Shown: positions 51,262-59,933 of the stretch, in pieces
Layout: every line of letters starts with the position of its first letter
Numbering within the stretch: position 1 is the stretch's first letter
Assembly: GCA_965215315.1 (NCBI GenBank)
Contig: CBDCDB010000004.1
Coordinates: 101,494-165,493 of the forward strand
Direction of reading: 5' to 3'
From: Truepera sp965215315
GTDB lineage: Bacteria > Deinococcota > Deinococci > Deinococcales > Trueperaceae
Length of the DNA: 64,000 nucleotides
The notes under the pieces: model-generated
Databases searched by the model: none
What the model was told of the DNA's origin: nothing
The model's input: only the letters and a program-made list of their open reading frames with translations
Position numbers and translations under genes: made by a program

Positions 51262-52689
51262 ATGCGCACATTGGTTCCGGCCTTATTAACCGCCCTGTTG
51301 TTGGTCAGTTGTAACACGACGCAACCCTTCCACAACGACAGCGCAGCAGCGCCTGATATGGGCGACGAGCATGAGCACAGCGTCTTTCTCGAGAATCCCG
51401 ACGCAGTTAAAGCTTTTTTCAGCACCGGTATTGCAAAGCTGACTTTAGACGAACCCTTTGAGCAGCTCGGCTTGATGCTAAGTTCAGACACCACGCCCAA
51501 GCTTGAGTACCGTGAAGAGCAAGGGGACTGGAGAACCGCTGAAATTACCTGGAGCGAAGCGCCTCTTTACAACGCGCGGATCATTCTAAAAGACCCTGTA
51601 CGTGAACTCGAGCTGCGCGGTAACGGCTTTAACAATTTGAGCATAGAGTTTTACGAGCAGGCCACGTCGAACCCTGAGCTACTCGCACGCGATCTACCTT
51701 TTGAAGAAGCGCCAGAAGGTCTGGGTGCGCAAACAGCTCCAAGCAGTCTCGTTGTTTCCCGTTACAAATGGGGCGCCCGTGATCCCGGCAAAATTTGCGG
51801 CAGTCCTCACACGCCCTACAGAATGGCGATTCATCACACTGATGGTAACAGCGGAGCCACGAACCCGGCTGCCATTATGCGGCAGATTCAGGCGTTTCAC
51901 ATTGACGACCCCGACCGCGAGTGGTGCGATATTGGCTACCACTTCGTTGTAAGCGCCGACGGTACGATCTTCCAGGGCCGCTCAGATGAGCGCCGCACCG
52001 GTGCTCACGTCCTCGGTCAAAATACCGGCAACATTGGCGTCGCGCTTATGGGCGACTACGAAAGTGCAGCGCCACCCGACTCACAACTTAACGGCGCTGC
52101 TAGAATCGTCGGCTGGATAAGCCGCACCTATGGTATTGCGTTAGACCGGTCTAAGGTTAAAGGTCACCGGGAGTGGGCACCTGGTTCTACGTCATGTCCT
52201 GGAGACAAGTTACTTAGCCTTATCCCCACCATTTTGGCGCGGGCGGGTGGTACGGTAGCGCCCCCTCTACCGAGCTGCACGCGTTCTTGGCCCCTCGTAA
52301 AGCGCAGCTCTGCTTATAGCAAGAATGCCAAAGCCGTGCAGTACTTGCTTAAAACTCACGGGTATAGCCTCACAGTAGACGGTTACTTCGGTTCGGGCAC
52401 CTCCAACGCGGTTACTAGTTTTCAACGGAGTAAGGGACTGACCCAAGACGGTATTGTTGGCAAAAACACGTGGGAAAAGCTGGTTTCCGGCAAGACGGTT
52501 AGAGAAGGCGACCGGGGCGACTTGGTTAAGGCTGCTCAGACACTTCTGGGTATAGGCGCAGACGGTATCTTCGGACCAACTACGAAAAGGGCAGTCATAA
52601 GCTTTCAGCGGAGCAAAGGGCTGACCCAGGACGGTATCGTAGGAGTCAATACCTGGGCGGCGCTCGCTGGTGGCAAGGGATGCTCGTAA
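51262..52689 (+). CDS. Lipoprotein N-acetylmuramoyl-L-alanine amidase with two peptidoglycan-binding domains
   Basis: 475 residues from ATG 51262 behind GAGGTAAAG (a longer frame starts at 51229). Lipobox LVSC (Cys17). A 150-residue beta-rich region of unknown role precedes an amidase_2/PGRP domain (residues about 165-330) with zinc His in MAIHHTDGNSG, Tyr/His in CDIGYHFVVSADGTIFQGRS, and HREWAPGSTSCPGD. Two PG_binding_1 domains end the protein (YLLKTHGYSLTVDGYFGSGT; TLLGIGADGIFGPTT). Module order is reversed relative to the neighbour (catalytic first, binding last). Confidence 0.9.
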   Translation: MRTLVPALLTALLLVSCNTTQPFHNDSAAAPDMGDEHEHSVFLENPDAVKAFFSTGIAKLTLDEPFEQLGLMLSSDTTPKLEYREEQGDWRTAEITWSEAPLYNARIILKDPVRELELRGNGFNNLSIEFYEQATSNPELLARDLPFEEAPEGLGAQTAPSSLVVSRYKWGARDPGKICGSPHTPYRMAIHHTDGNSGATNPAAIMRQIQAFHIDDPDREWCDIGYHFVVSADGTIFQGRSDERRTGAHVLGQNTGNIGVALMGDYESAAPPDSQLNGAARIVGWISRTYGIALDRSKVKGHREWAPGSTSCPGDKLLSLIPTILARAGGTVAPPLPSCTRSWPLVKRSSAYSKNAKAVQYLLKTHGYSLTVDGYFGSGTSNAVTSFQRSKGLTQDGIVGKNTWEKLVSGKTVREGDRGDLVKAAQTLLGIGADGIFGPTTKRAVISFQRSKGLTQDGIVGVNTWAALAGGKGCS

Positions 52690-53026
52690 CACCCCCTACT
52701 TTCAGCGCTGGGAGTGCCTAGATAAGCTCAGATAGCCTACCGAATCACATATCATTCCGAGCTGAACGCTTATTTGAGTCCCAATAGTACCCCTGAACCC
52801 ATAGCATAGAGGCTCGTGAACTCTCCGGGCCTCTGTGGTACTTGCGTCTTAAATGGCAAGCTGACATGCTAAGTGCAAACCTCGAGACCTGCCGGTAGTC
52901 GGAACGACCTTGCTACGGAACGTTCGCAGTTGAGGTTTAAGCCGTGCGCCCGGTACCTTTCCCTCGACGTCTCCAGCAATCAGCGCTCACTCGCTTACCT
53001 ATTTGCATATCGAAAATCTATGGTGG
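52690..53026. other. Gap before IS21
   Basis: About 335 bp without a gene. An inverted repeat AGAGGC...GCCTCT around 52808-52835 could terminate the amidase gene but lacks a T run. The rest is unassigned. Confidence 0.4.
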
Positions 53027-53126
53027 TGCGTATTCCACTGAATTTGGGCAGTCAATTTACAGCGACGTGACCACGCAATTTACCGAATCTGACCAGTCTC
53101 GGAGCGCAGCGACGCAAGCTTTCGTA

Positions 53127-53882
53127 TTATGGCGCGGTCACCTCCTCTTTCGTCAAGCGTCGGCGCTTTCTTAGACTTTCCCCTTTGAGTTCAAGGCGAT
53201 AGGCACTATGCAGCACGCGGTCGAGAATAGCGTCGGCTAAGGTGGGGTCACCAAGAAACTCGTACCAGCTCTCCACTGGAAGCTGGCTGGCGATCAAGGT
53301 TGAGCCGCGTTCATAACGGTCGTCGAGCAGTTCAAGTAAGCTGTGGCGGTCTCTACCCGAGAGCGGTTCGAGGCCCCAATCGTCGAGAATCAGCAGGTTG
53401 GTTTTGGCAAGGCTTTGCATGAGCTTGAGATATCTGCCGTCGCCTTTCGCCAAGGTCAATTCTTGCAACAAACGGCTGAGGCGGTAGTAACGGGTGCTGT
53501 AGTCCTGGCGGCAAGCCTGATGTCCAAAAGCACAGGTCAAAAAGGTTTTGCCAACGCCAGTCGCGCCGGTGATGCAGAGCTGGCGGTGTTCGACCAGCCA
53601 TCTGCCGGTTGACAGGGGGCGAACTAAAGCTTTATCGAGTCCCCTGGGGTGCTGATAGTCGATGTTTTCCAGGGCCGCTTTCTGCCTGAAGGCCGCTTTT
53701 CTAAGCTTGGCGGCAAAGCGTTTGTTATCTCTAAAGTTCAGTTCGTGGTCGATCAAGAGTCCCAGGCGTTCTTCAAAGGGTAAGTCGTCGGCATTTCGGA
53801 GTTCGAGTTGGTCTTGCAACGCTTGCGCCATACCCGAGAGTTTCATGGTGCGGAGTTTGTCTAAGGTCGGATGGATCAGCAT
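53127..53882 (-). CDS. istB: IS21 helper ATPase IstB
   Basis: 251 residues, AAA+ DnaC-like protein that directs IstA to target DNA. Walker A GATGVGKTFLTCAFGHQ (about residue 106), Walker B NLLILDDWGLEPLSG, then an arginine finger region. N-terminal helical part MLIHPTLDKLRTMKLSGMAQ and the LEQR-type ERLGLLIDHELNFRDNKRF. It seems intact. Its last codons are duplicated in the fragment at 48064. Confidence 0.9.
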   Translation of the reverse strand: MLIHPTLDKLRTMKLSGMAQALQDQLELRNADDLPFEERLGLLIDHELNFRDNKRFAAKLRKAAFRQKAALENIDYQHPRGLDKALVRPLSTGRWLVEHRQLCITGATGVGKTFLTCAFGHQACRQDYSTRYYRLSRLLQELTLAKGDGRYLKLMQSLAKTNLLILDDWGLEPLSGRDRHSLLELLDDRYERGSTLIASQLPVESWYEFLGDPTLADAILDRVLHSAYRLELKGESLRKRRRLTKEEVTAP

Positions 53883-54044
53883 GGTTTGGTCTCCTGGCGG
53901 TAGTAGTCGGCTCCCCGGACATTGCGGTGTTCGTGGGTAGTGGCGGTGTCTGAAAGCGGTTCGGGCTCGAGCGGTTGGGCGTCTAAGCCATGTTTAAGAA
54001 TCGACTGGATGCTTTTGTAGCTGTACGACCTGAGCCGGTGGGCT

Positions 54045-54080
54045 GAACTAGGCCCAACGGGCCGGGCTTTGCCCGTTCTA
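54045..54080 (-). repeat. Double-hairpin repeat, copy III (3' part of istA)
   Basis: 36 nt, identical to copy I, on the minus strand and therefore sense to istA. Flanks TGCAGCCTC and AGCCCACCGG. First triplet TAG is in the istA frame. Confidence 0.85.
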
Positions 54081-55366
54081 GAGGCTGCAGGCCGACTCCA
54101 AACGCCCTTCGCCGTAGAGCTTGCCGAGCCGCATAATGCCCAAACACGACCTGAAGCCCTGTTCGGGATGAGGCCGCGACTCGAGAATGTGGCTGACAAC
54201 CAGAGCGGTGTATTCCCCGGTTTTTTCAGCCCAGCTGATCAGCCTTGCCGGACTCCAGTCGGCGTGGCGCTGATGGGCGGCAGGCATGTGTTCGGCCACG
54301 GTGGTGTGGCGACCTTTGTTTCTGGATGTATCGACGACTCTGAGGTGCGAAGCGATCCGCTTCCCCTGATGGAACACTTCAATCGTGGCGGCGCTCAGGC
54401 GGACTTCTACCTCGTGGCGGGCATGTTGATACGGCACCGAGTAGTAGTGGCCGCCAACTTCGACGTGATAGTCGATATTGACCTTGGCTTTTTTCCAGCT
54501 GGCAACGTTATAGGGTTCGTTGGGAAGAGGCTGTAAAGCGGCTTTTTCTAATTCAACGAAGGTGCTGTGGCGGCTCCCGGAAAGTTTCTGAAAGGGCTTG
54601 CTGTTGAGTTCGACAAGCAGTTCCGACACCGTGTCGTTAGCTTCACGCAAGCTGAAAAAACTGCGATCCCGTAACCGCGCCAAGATGGAGCGCTCGACGA
54701 TCTGCACGCCGACCTCGGCTTTAGCTTTGTCCCTGGGCTTTCTGACCCTTGCCGGAACCACGGCCAAACCATAATGCTCAGCAAACTCGGCGTAAGCGGG
54801 GTTCAGCTCAGATTCATAACGACACGGCTGTTTGACCCCTGCTTTGAGATTGTCTGGGACGACGACTTTGGGCACGCCGCCGAAGAACTCCAGGGCGCGG
54901 CGATGCGACGAGAGCCAAGCTTCACTGCTTTGACTCTCGCTGACCTCGGCGTAGGTGTAGTTACTTGCTCCCAGCACCGCGACGAACACCTGTCCCTGGC
55001 GCACCTCACCGCTGCCGGGATCGGTGATTGCAAGGGTCATCCCGGCGTAATCGACAAACAGCTTCTCGCCCGCAGCGTGAACCTGGCGCATGGTGACGCC
55101 CTGCTCGCCGAGCCAGCGCCGGTAGTGAACCGTGAACGCCGCATATTCGTAACCCGTGGGCTGCTGCGCCTTATATTCCTGCCATAACAGCAGTAAGGTC
55201 ACGCCTTTGCGCTGCTTTTCTTTATGAACCTGTTCCCAGTCGGGTTCAGGGCGCACCGAACGACCTTTAGCCGCAAACAGTTTGGCTTCTAGCGCGGTGT
55301 CATCCAGTGTTTCAGGTAACGGCCACGACAGCCCGGCGGCTTCAGCTCGGCGCAGGTAATTGCTGA

Positions 55367-55403
55367 GAACTAGGCCCACTAGGGCCGGGCTTTGCCCGTT
55401 CGA
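55367..55403 (-). repeat. Double-hairpin repeat, copy IV (5' part of istA)
   Basis: 37 nt, sense to istA. Same as copies I and III except that hairpin two has the 4-nt loop TAGT instead of GTT and the first two bases are TC instead of TA. Stems are fully conserved. Confidence 0.85.
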
Positions 55404-55658
55404 GCGCTGCCTTTGCTGAGGTTGCAGCTCTGGGCGATCTGCCGCTCACTTAGCCCGCAGGCATGGCGTAACCGCAGGATTTCTTTGACCTTTCGCATTG
55501 ACGCTCGCTTTCTAGACATGCCTTATTGTCGGCTTGTCGCTAGAGTGTCTTGCGTCTCAGCTTGAGGTGGTCAAATTCGGTAAAACAGTGGTCAAGTTCG
55601 GTAAAATTAGCTGCCCAGATTACATAAATTCGGTGGTCAAATTATGCTGAAATACGCA

Positions 55659-56008
55659 GTTAGTCAACGAACAAGGTCTTTTTGAACACTGGAGTTTCGG
55701 CGCATCATCATGAAGCTGCGGTAGCTCCTGGACTGATTGAGGGCATCTACGCACCGGTTATGGGCGATAAAGCCTATCTGGGCAACGCTGCAATCGTTAC
55801 GCCCAAGCACAAGAACATGACCTGGCCAGATTACTGGGACAAAACGCTTAACCGTAGCCGCAAACGTATCGAAACCTCTTTTAGCGTTCTGGTCGGCTCT
55901 CTTACACTTCACGCGGCCCAAGTCAAGACCTTTCACTCACTTAGAGCTCGGGTCAACCTCAAAATAGCTGTTCATAACCTCGTTCACTCGGGCATCCTCT
56001 TTGGGTAG
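55659..56008 (+). pseudogene. IS982-like transposase, C-terminal fragment
   Basis: Reads HHHEAAVAPGLIEGIYAPVM, GDKAYLGNAAIVTPKHKNM and SRKRIETSFSVLVGSLTLHA with KTFHSLRARVNLKIAVHNL, the catalytic C-terminal half (second D in GDKAY, E in RIETSF) of an IS982-like DDE transposase. The 5' half is cut off by the IS21 boundary, so IS21 inserted into it or joined by deletion. Confidence 0.75.
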
Positions 56009-56444
56009 CAAACGGGGTAATACTTTGGTTATACTCTGCTCGACCGATGAGAAGATGGCCCAAGAGTATCTCGTTTACCTGTCCCAGCTAGACGATCCTT
56101 ATCTCAAGTCGGTGCGGACGATGATCTATACCGAACTTCCATTCTGGAAGCTACTGACCGAGTTGCCTCCGATAAACGAAACCCCATAGTGATACGTGCC
56201 AAATATGAACGCCGTTCTCACAGATATACCTATAACCACCGTATTTTTGCACTTCGTGGTGCTGATTGTTCTGCTCGTTCACCTAGCTTTTACCCAGCTC
56301 CGGCGTTTTGTCTTGATGCGGCAGAACCACCGAAACGCACCTCCGACCGCCGGGTTCAGCTGCTTCAAGTTTTGTTAAGGTTGGAAAAATAGCCTCATAG
56401 TTCAATTTCGCTTAGTTGCCCTTTGAACCCAAAGTACGCACAGT
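56009..56444. other. Gap without recognised gene
   Basis: 436 bp. A 62-codon frame at 56001-56189 (STDEKMAQEYLVYLSQLDDP) and a hydrophobic 60-codon frame at 56196-56378 exist; neither has a ribosome site or known motif. Confidence 0.4.
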
Positions 56445-57416
56445 TCACCACTCCCCAAGCGCTCGCTTGAGCTGCCTATTGTCCGATTTTGCGTATGATC
56501 TCGCCGTATCTAAGCTCGAGTGCCTGAGGTGGTCGGCCACCAACGCCAGGTCGCCAGTCTCATCCCGAAGACGGGTGCCAGAAGCGTGCCGGAGCGCATG
56601 AACGCCCTTGAAGGTGACTTTTGCTTGCCTGCACGCAGCCTCGAGCCGCTCATATACCGACTGCCGTGACCGGCTCGGCAGCACGTACCCAGTTCTTTCA
56701 TTTAACGGAGTAGCCTCAAGGGCACTTACAAGCGTCGGCGTCAAATAGACACGTGCGGTTTTACCCCCTTTACCGTTGACGACTCGCAGCACACTCTCGC
56801 TCAGATTAACGTCCTCCCATTTGAGTGCGGTCATTTCCGACACGCGCAACCCAGCGTGGGCTCCTAACAGCACTATATGTAAGGTATAACTCTCACTCAC
56901 CCGCTCGAGCCAGTGAACTTCGGTATGGGTATAAGCCTCACGCTTTTCCCAAGCCGGGGTCTTATCGACGGCTACCTTGACGTCGGTAAATGGGGCCGCG
57001 TCGGTTGCCCCTGTCCAACGTAGCGCCGCGTAGAGCGCTTTGGCTCCCGCCAGATAAACACGGACGGTTGCGGACGACATCGTATCGTTCTTACCTTTAA
57101 CTGGTTTACGGGCCTCGAGGTCTTGAACCCAGAGCACCCCAGCATTACGCCCCGGTCGTAAGAGATTTTCTCCCGACCAATCTCTGAGCAGTACCGTCAC
57201 CGCACGCCGATACGCTGAAAGGGTATGGCTCGAGACCCGTGACCCTGCCGAACCATGCAGGGTCAGGTGAGCTTCGGTCAAAGCCCATAACCTCGGCACG
57301 TCCCGATCCCGAGCGGCCTCCGTTGCAAAGCGCCGCAACTCGTCCTCAGACATGGTGGCCAGGTCACGAGTACGTTCGACGAGGCTCGAGCCGTGAGCTT
57401 TTATCAGGTCAGCCAT
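56445..57416 (-). CDS. Tyrosine recombinase/integrase (Xer-like)
   Basis: 323 residues. SAM-like N-terminal domain (SSHTLSAYRRAVTVLLRDWS) and a catalytic domain with all residues: Arg in GAHAGLRVSEMTALKWED, Lys in NGKGGKTARVYL, HxxR in GVHALRHASGTRLRD, His/Trp position in ADHLRHSSLDTARSY and the Tyr in ARSYAKSD. Length and motifs fit a plasmid dimer-resolving XerC/D-like protein rather than a phage integrase. Its ATG overlaps the vapC stop (TGATG), so it is translated from the same transcript as the toxin-antitoxin pair. Confidence 0.9.
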   Translation of the reverse strand: MADLIKAHGSSLVERTRDLATMSEDELRRFATEAARDRDVPRLWALTEAHLTLHGSAGSRVSSHTLSAYRRAVTVLLRDWSGENLLRPGRNAGVLWVQDLEARKPVKGKNDTMSSATVRVYLAGAKALYAALRWTGATDAAPFTDVKVAVDKTPAWEKREAYTHTEVHWLERVSESYTLHIVLLGAHAGLRVSEMTALKWEDVNLSESVLRVVNGKGGKTARVYLTPTLVSALEATPLNERTGYVLPSRSRQSVYERLEAACRQAKVTFKGVHALRHASGTRLRDETGDLALVADHLRHSSLDTARSYAKSDNRQLKRALGEW

Positions 57417-57823
57417 CAGCGGTTCTCGTCGTCCCAGATGATTGCGACGCCTGGAAAGGCGGCGATGTGAGGGTCTCTACTGATTAGGGCGAACTGCTCA
57501 CTTAGCGCCTGAGCAACCAGGGCACGGTCGAAGGGATCTTTGTGCGCTGAGCCAAGTTCACGGTCTTTAAGCGCGTGAACGCCGGTAAAGGGGAGTTCGG
57601 TAAAACCATATGTTTGAAGCGAATCGTAGTAGCTCTCTAAGAGCGCCTCCGCCTCAGGCAGTTTTCCCAAACGATATTTAATCGTAAGTTCCCACGTACT
57701 GATCGCCGACACATAAATACGTTGGTTACGGTCGCGGATGCGCGCAAGGATATGTTTAGGCAGCCGCTCCGGAGCAGAATCAAACCAGAGCAAGACGTGC
57801 GTATCGAGCAGCACCTCAGTCAC
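57416..57823 (-). CDS. VapC-type PIN-domain toxin
   Basis: 135 residues from GTG 57823 (a frame starts at 57859 but would overlap the antitoxin further). PIN RNase with conserved acids: D in LLDTHVLLWFDSAP, E in STWELTIKYRLGKL, D in AHKDPFDRALVAQA, D in LISRDPHI. It cleaves RNA, often tRNA or rRNA. Overlaps the antitoxin by 8 bp upstream and the recombinase start downstream. Confidence 0.88.
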   Translation of the reverse strand: MTEVLLDTHVLLWFDSAPERLPKHILARIRDRNQRIYVSAISTWELTIKYRLGKLPEAEALLESYYDSLQTYGFTELPFTGVHALKDRELGSAHKDPFDRALVAQALSEQFALISRDPHIAAFPGVAIIWDDENR

Positions 57824-58073
57824 TGAGCAAGTCCGGACGCTCCCACGCAGTAAGTTCATCTTCTGAAAGCGGCGCTAAGGAGCGCGTCTCGAAATCGTCG
57901 CTGACCACTTGACGGTGCAGACCCACCGGACGCAGCGCCCCTGGCCCCTCGAGCGGCACAAGTTTGAGAAGCGGCTTACCACTTCGGGCGATGACAATCT
58001 CTTCACCTGCAAGTGCCCGTTCGATCAGTTTAGAAAAGTTCGTTTTGGCTTCATGAATATTAACCTTGGTCAT
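57816..58073 (-). CDS. Phd/VapB-type antitoxin
   Basis: 85 residues, MTKVNIHEAKTNFSKLIERA with GEEIVIARSGKPLLKLVPLE, a Phd-YefM/type II antitoxin DNA-binding domain, then an acidic toxin-binding tail (FETRSLAPLSEDELTAWERP). ATG 58073 follows AAGGGG. The palindrome at 58082-58111 is its probable operator. First gene of the antitoxin-toxin-recombinase operon. Confidence 0.88.
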   Translation of the reverse strand: MTKVNIHEAKTNFSKLIERALAGEEIVIARSGKPLLKLVPLEGPGALRPVGLHRQVVSDDFETRSLAPLSEDELTAWERPDLLSD

Positions 58074-58081
58074 CTGTACCC

Positions 58082-58111
58082 CTTAGTCCACTATAGCATA
58101 TACGGACTAAG
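58082..58111 (-). promoter_or_regulatory. Palindromic operator/promoter of the vapB-vapC-recombinase operon
   Basis: CTTAGTCC (58082-58089) and GGACTAAG (58104-58111) form a perfect inverted repeat. Between them on the minus strand lie TATGCT and TATAGT, either of which can be the -10 box. Binding of the antitoxin here would repress all three genes. Confidence 0.65.
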
Positions 58112-58260
58112 TAATGCCATCTCCTAACTCGTTCATAGTTTCACATTAAACCTTACATAATACACATTGTGTAAGGGCAAAAATCGATTAGTATTTTTTA
58201 AGGAACTTAGATGCTCAGATTTTCACACCGGAAACTTTACAGGTTTGCTACGTTATTTTT

Positions 58261-58542
58261 GTGGCAACAGCTCGCAGCAATAAATCTATCAGTGAGGTCA
58301 ATGAAGCTGATGTGTTGAAGGCCATGCTGAAGTTCCGACGAGAGTTTACAATCTCCAACGACTATAGAGGTTGGCTTCATAACGAGAACTACACCTACGC
58401 CGTTATCTATGAAGATTACCTGTACCCACCGAAGTATCTGCTTGAGCTGGCGACAGGAATGAAAACGACGGAGTTCAAAGGCGCAGACCGAATACGCAGC
58501 AGGTTCAATCAACTAGGTTTTGCAACCCAACCACTTAGATAA
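58261..58542 (+). CDS. Small protein resembling the N-terminal domain of McrB/ScoMcrA-like restriction proteins
   Basis: 93 residues from GTG 58261. The pattern YAVIYEDYLYPPKYLLELAT, then FKGADRIRSRFNQLGF fits a domain found at the N-terminus of some modification-dependent restriction proteins (Y-x-V-x-x-x-x-x-YPPK-x-x-x-x-x-A ... F-x-G-x-x-x...LGF). Here it stands alone; no ATPase or nuclease domain follows. A relic of the same sequence with the middle deleted is at 13640. Could be a leftover of a larger gene or a stand-alone regulator. Confidence 0.5.
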   Translation: MATARSNKSISEVNEADVLKAMLKFRREFTISNDYRGWLHNENYTYAVIYEDYLYPPKYLLELATGMKTTEFKGADRIRSRFNQLGFATQPLR

Positions 58543-58771
58543 ATAACCTGAGTTCGAAGTTTCTCCGGGGATAGGTTTTCTGTCTCTGCCGAGTTTGCTT
58601 TTACAAGCGTAAGGCGGGCCTGAGGCTAAAACGCTCGCGTCGTCTTAAACAGCGAAAGCGCAATCCTTGAGACGGTCGTCAGTCACCAAAAGTACAGGAT
58701 TTGTGTACCCGACGTAAAAACAATTCCGAACTCAGGTTAAATACAGTCGCGTCAGATTGTCTCAAAACCTA
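58543..58771. other. Gap before IS630
   Basis: About 230 bp, no gene recognised. The 5' part of the SDR gene that the following IS might have interrupted is not found here, so DNA was lost. Confidence 0.4.
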
Positions 58772-59931
58772 GTATTCCACCACAGTAGTTATTGAGCGTA
58801 AAGCCGGGCGAGTTTGGTACGGGCGTGAGTGGTGGAGAAACACCAATTGACTGTAGCTCGTCTTTGGTTGCGCTCAGCCTGCCAGGGGTTGACGCGCGTC
58901 CTGAGCTAGACATATCGGGAAGGCGTCCCTTTAGTGCCTGTCGCGAGAGCACCGACCACTCAATCTCAGCCATGTTGAGCCACGAACCGTGCTTAGGGGT
59001 GTAGTGAAACTCAAGCTTTCGGGTCAAACGCCTAGCTTCGTCAGCCGAGCAGGTTTGGTAGAGCGCCGCCGGGGTATGAGTATTGAGGTTATCAAGCACA
59101 ACGCCGATAGCGTCAGCGTCGGGATAGCGAGCGACGAGCTGCTGCAGCTCTTGAGCGAAGTCCTGCGCGGTGCGGCGTTCTCTTACCTTGACAACGCGCT
59201 GACCTACAGCGGGTTCAAAACCGATGAACAGCGAGCAGTGCCCTCGGCGCTCGTACTCGTAGTCTTGGCGTTTGGGTTTACCCGGCTCAGTGGGTAGAGG
59301 TTCCTTAACTTCAGCCAGGAGTTGACAGGGCAACTCGTCGAAACACACGACCGGACGCTTCGGGTCGTGTGTTTCGGCGTAGAGGTCTAAAACGTCTTCC
59401 ATCCGCCACACGAAATCAGCCGTTACCTTGGCGCTGCACCATTGTTTGGTCTGCCACGGTTTGAGCGCGTTTTTTTCAGCGTTCTGCGCACCGTCTCATC
59501 GCTGATGGCGTCCACAACCTTCAACTCGACGAGCTTGTCGGCCAACAGTTGCATGGTCCAGCTTTCCCGGTCGTCAGGTTGGCTACACGCTAGGGCGACC
59601 AGCAGCGCTTCTTGCTTGCCGTCCAGTTTTGGCTTACCTCCTGGTCGAGGTTTGTCGTAAAGGGTCGCTGCCAACCCCCCCGAGGCAAAGCGTTTCCTGA
59701 GCTGATACACCGTCTGTGCCTTGAGGTGCAGCGCTCCCGCCACGTCCTTGTCCTGTTGGTCTTTAGCCGCCAGCAGCAGCGCGTGTGCCCGCCGAATCAC
59801 TCGGGCTGAGGCGTGACCCTTATTGATCAGGTCGTGAAGTCTTTGGGTGTCACTCTCGCTTAGCTCGACACGGTGCAGTTTGGGTCTTGTCATCACCTGA
59901 CTTAATCTCGTAATTGGTTGTGGTCAAGTAC
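58772..59931 (-). mobile_element. IS630-family insertion sequence
   Basis: About 1160 bp bounded by TA inside CTAG (58770-58771, 59932-59933). Ends GTATTCCACCACA and, reversed, GTACTTGACCACA. It replaced or cut the start of an SDR gene on its right. Confidence 0.8.
58789..59896 (-). pseudogene. IS630 transposase with degraded C-terminus
   Basis: Frame one (59896-59423) starts TRPKL-HRVELSESDTQRLHDL with helix-turn-helix DVAGALHLKAQTVYQLRKRF. A run of seven A (ACGCTGAAAAAAACGC on the minus strand) allows the -1 shift into frame two with D in PVVCFDELPC, D in IGVVLDNLNTH and E in WLNMAEIEWSVLS. After LPDM a single-base change moves the reading into a third frame (LRTRVNPWQAERNQRRATVN) that ends at 58789. 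The first shift is probably native, the second a lesion. Confidence 0.8.
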
Positions 59932-59933
59932 TA

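Larger units (their letters stand above)
53876..55498 (-). pseudogene. istA: IS21 transposase IstA, interrupted twice by the double-hairpin repeat
   Basis: N-terminus from ATG 55498: RKVKEILRLRHACGLSERQI with AQSCNLSKGS, then repeat copy IV (55367-55403). The main part from about 55366 reads SNYLRRAEAAGLSWPLPETL, carries D in KLFVDYAGMTLAI, D in PKVVVPDNLKAGV and E in KAKAEVGVQIVE of the DDE core, and runs to ESACSL, where copy III (54045-54080) brings a TAG in frame. The end resumes as AHRLRSYSYKSIQSILKHGL to 53876. Both insertions shift or stop the frame. Without them istA would be about 520 residues. Confidence 0.88.
53027..55658 (-). mobile_element. IS21-family insertion sequence
   Basis: 2632 bp, ends TGCGTATTCCACTGAATTTG on the left and, reversed, CTGCGTATTTCAGCATAATTTG-like on the right. 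Multiple internal repeats GTGGTCAA(A/G)TTCGGTAAAA near the right end (55567-55630) and a related one on the left are the transposase-binding sites. No target duplication is evident at the flanks. It carries istA (twice interrupted by the double-hairpin repeat) and istB. Confidence 0.88.

Noticed and set aside
54069..54536. 155-codon + strand frame across the istA 3' part
   Set aside because: Antisense shadow of istA; it starts inside the double-hairpin repeat and has no motif.
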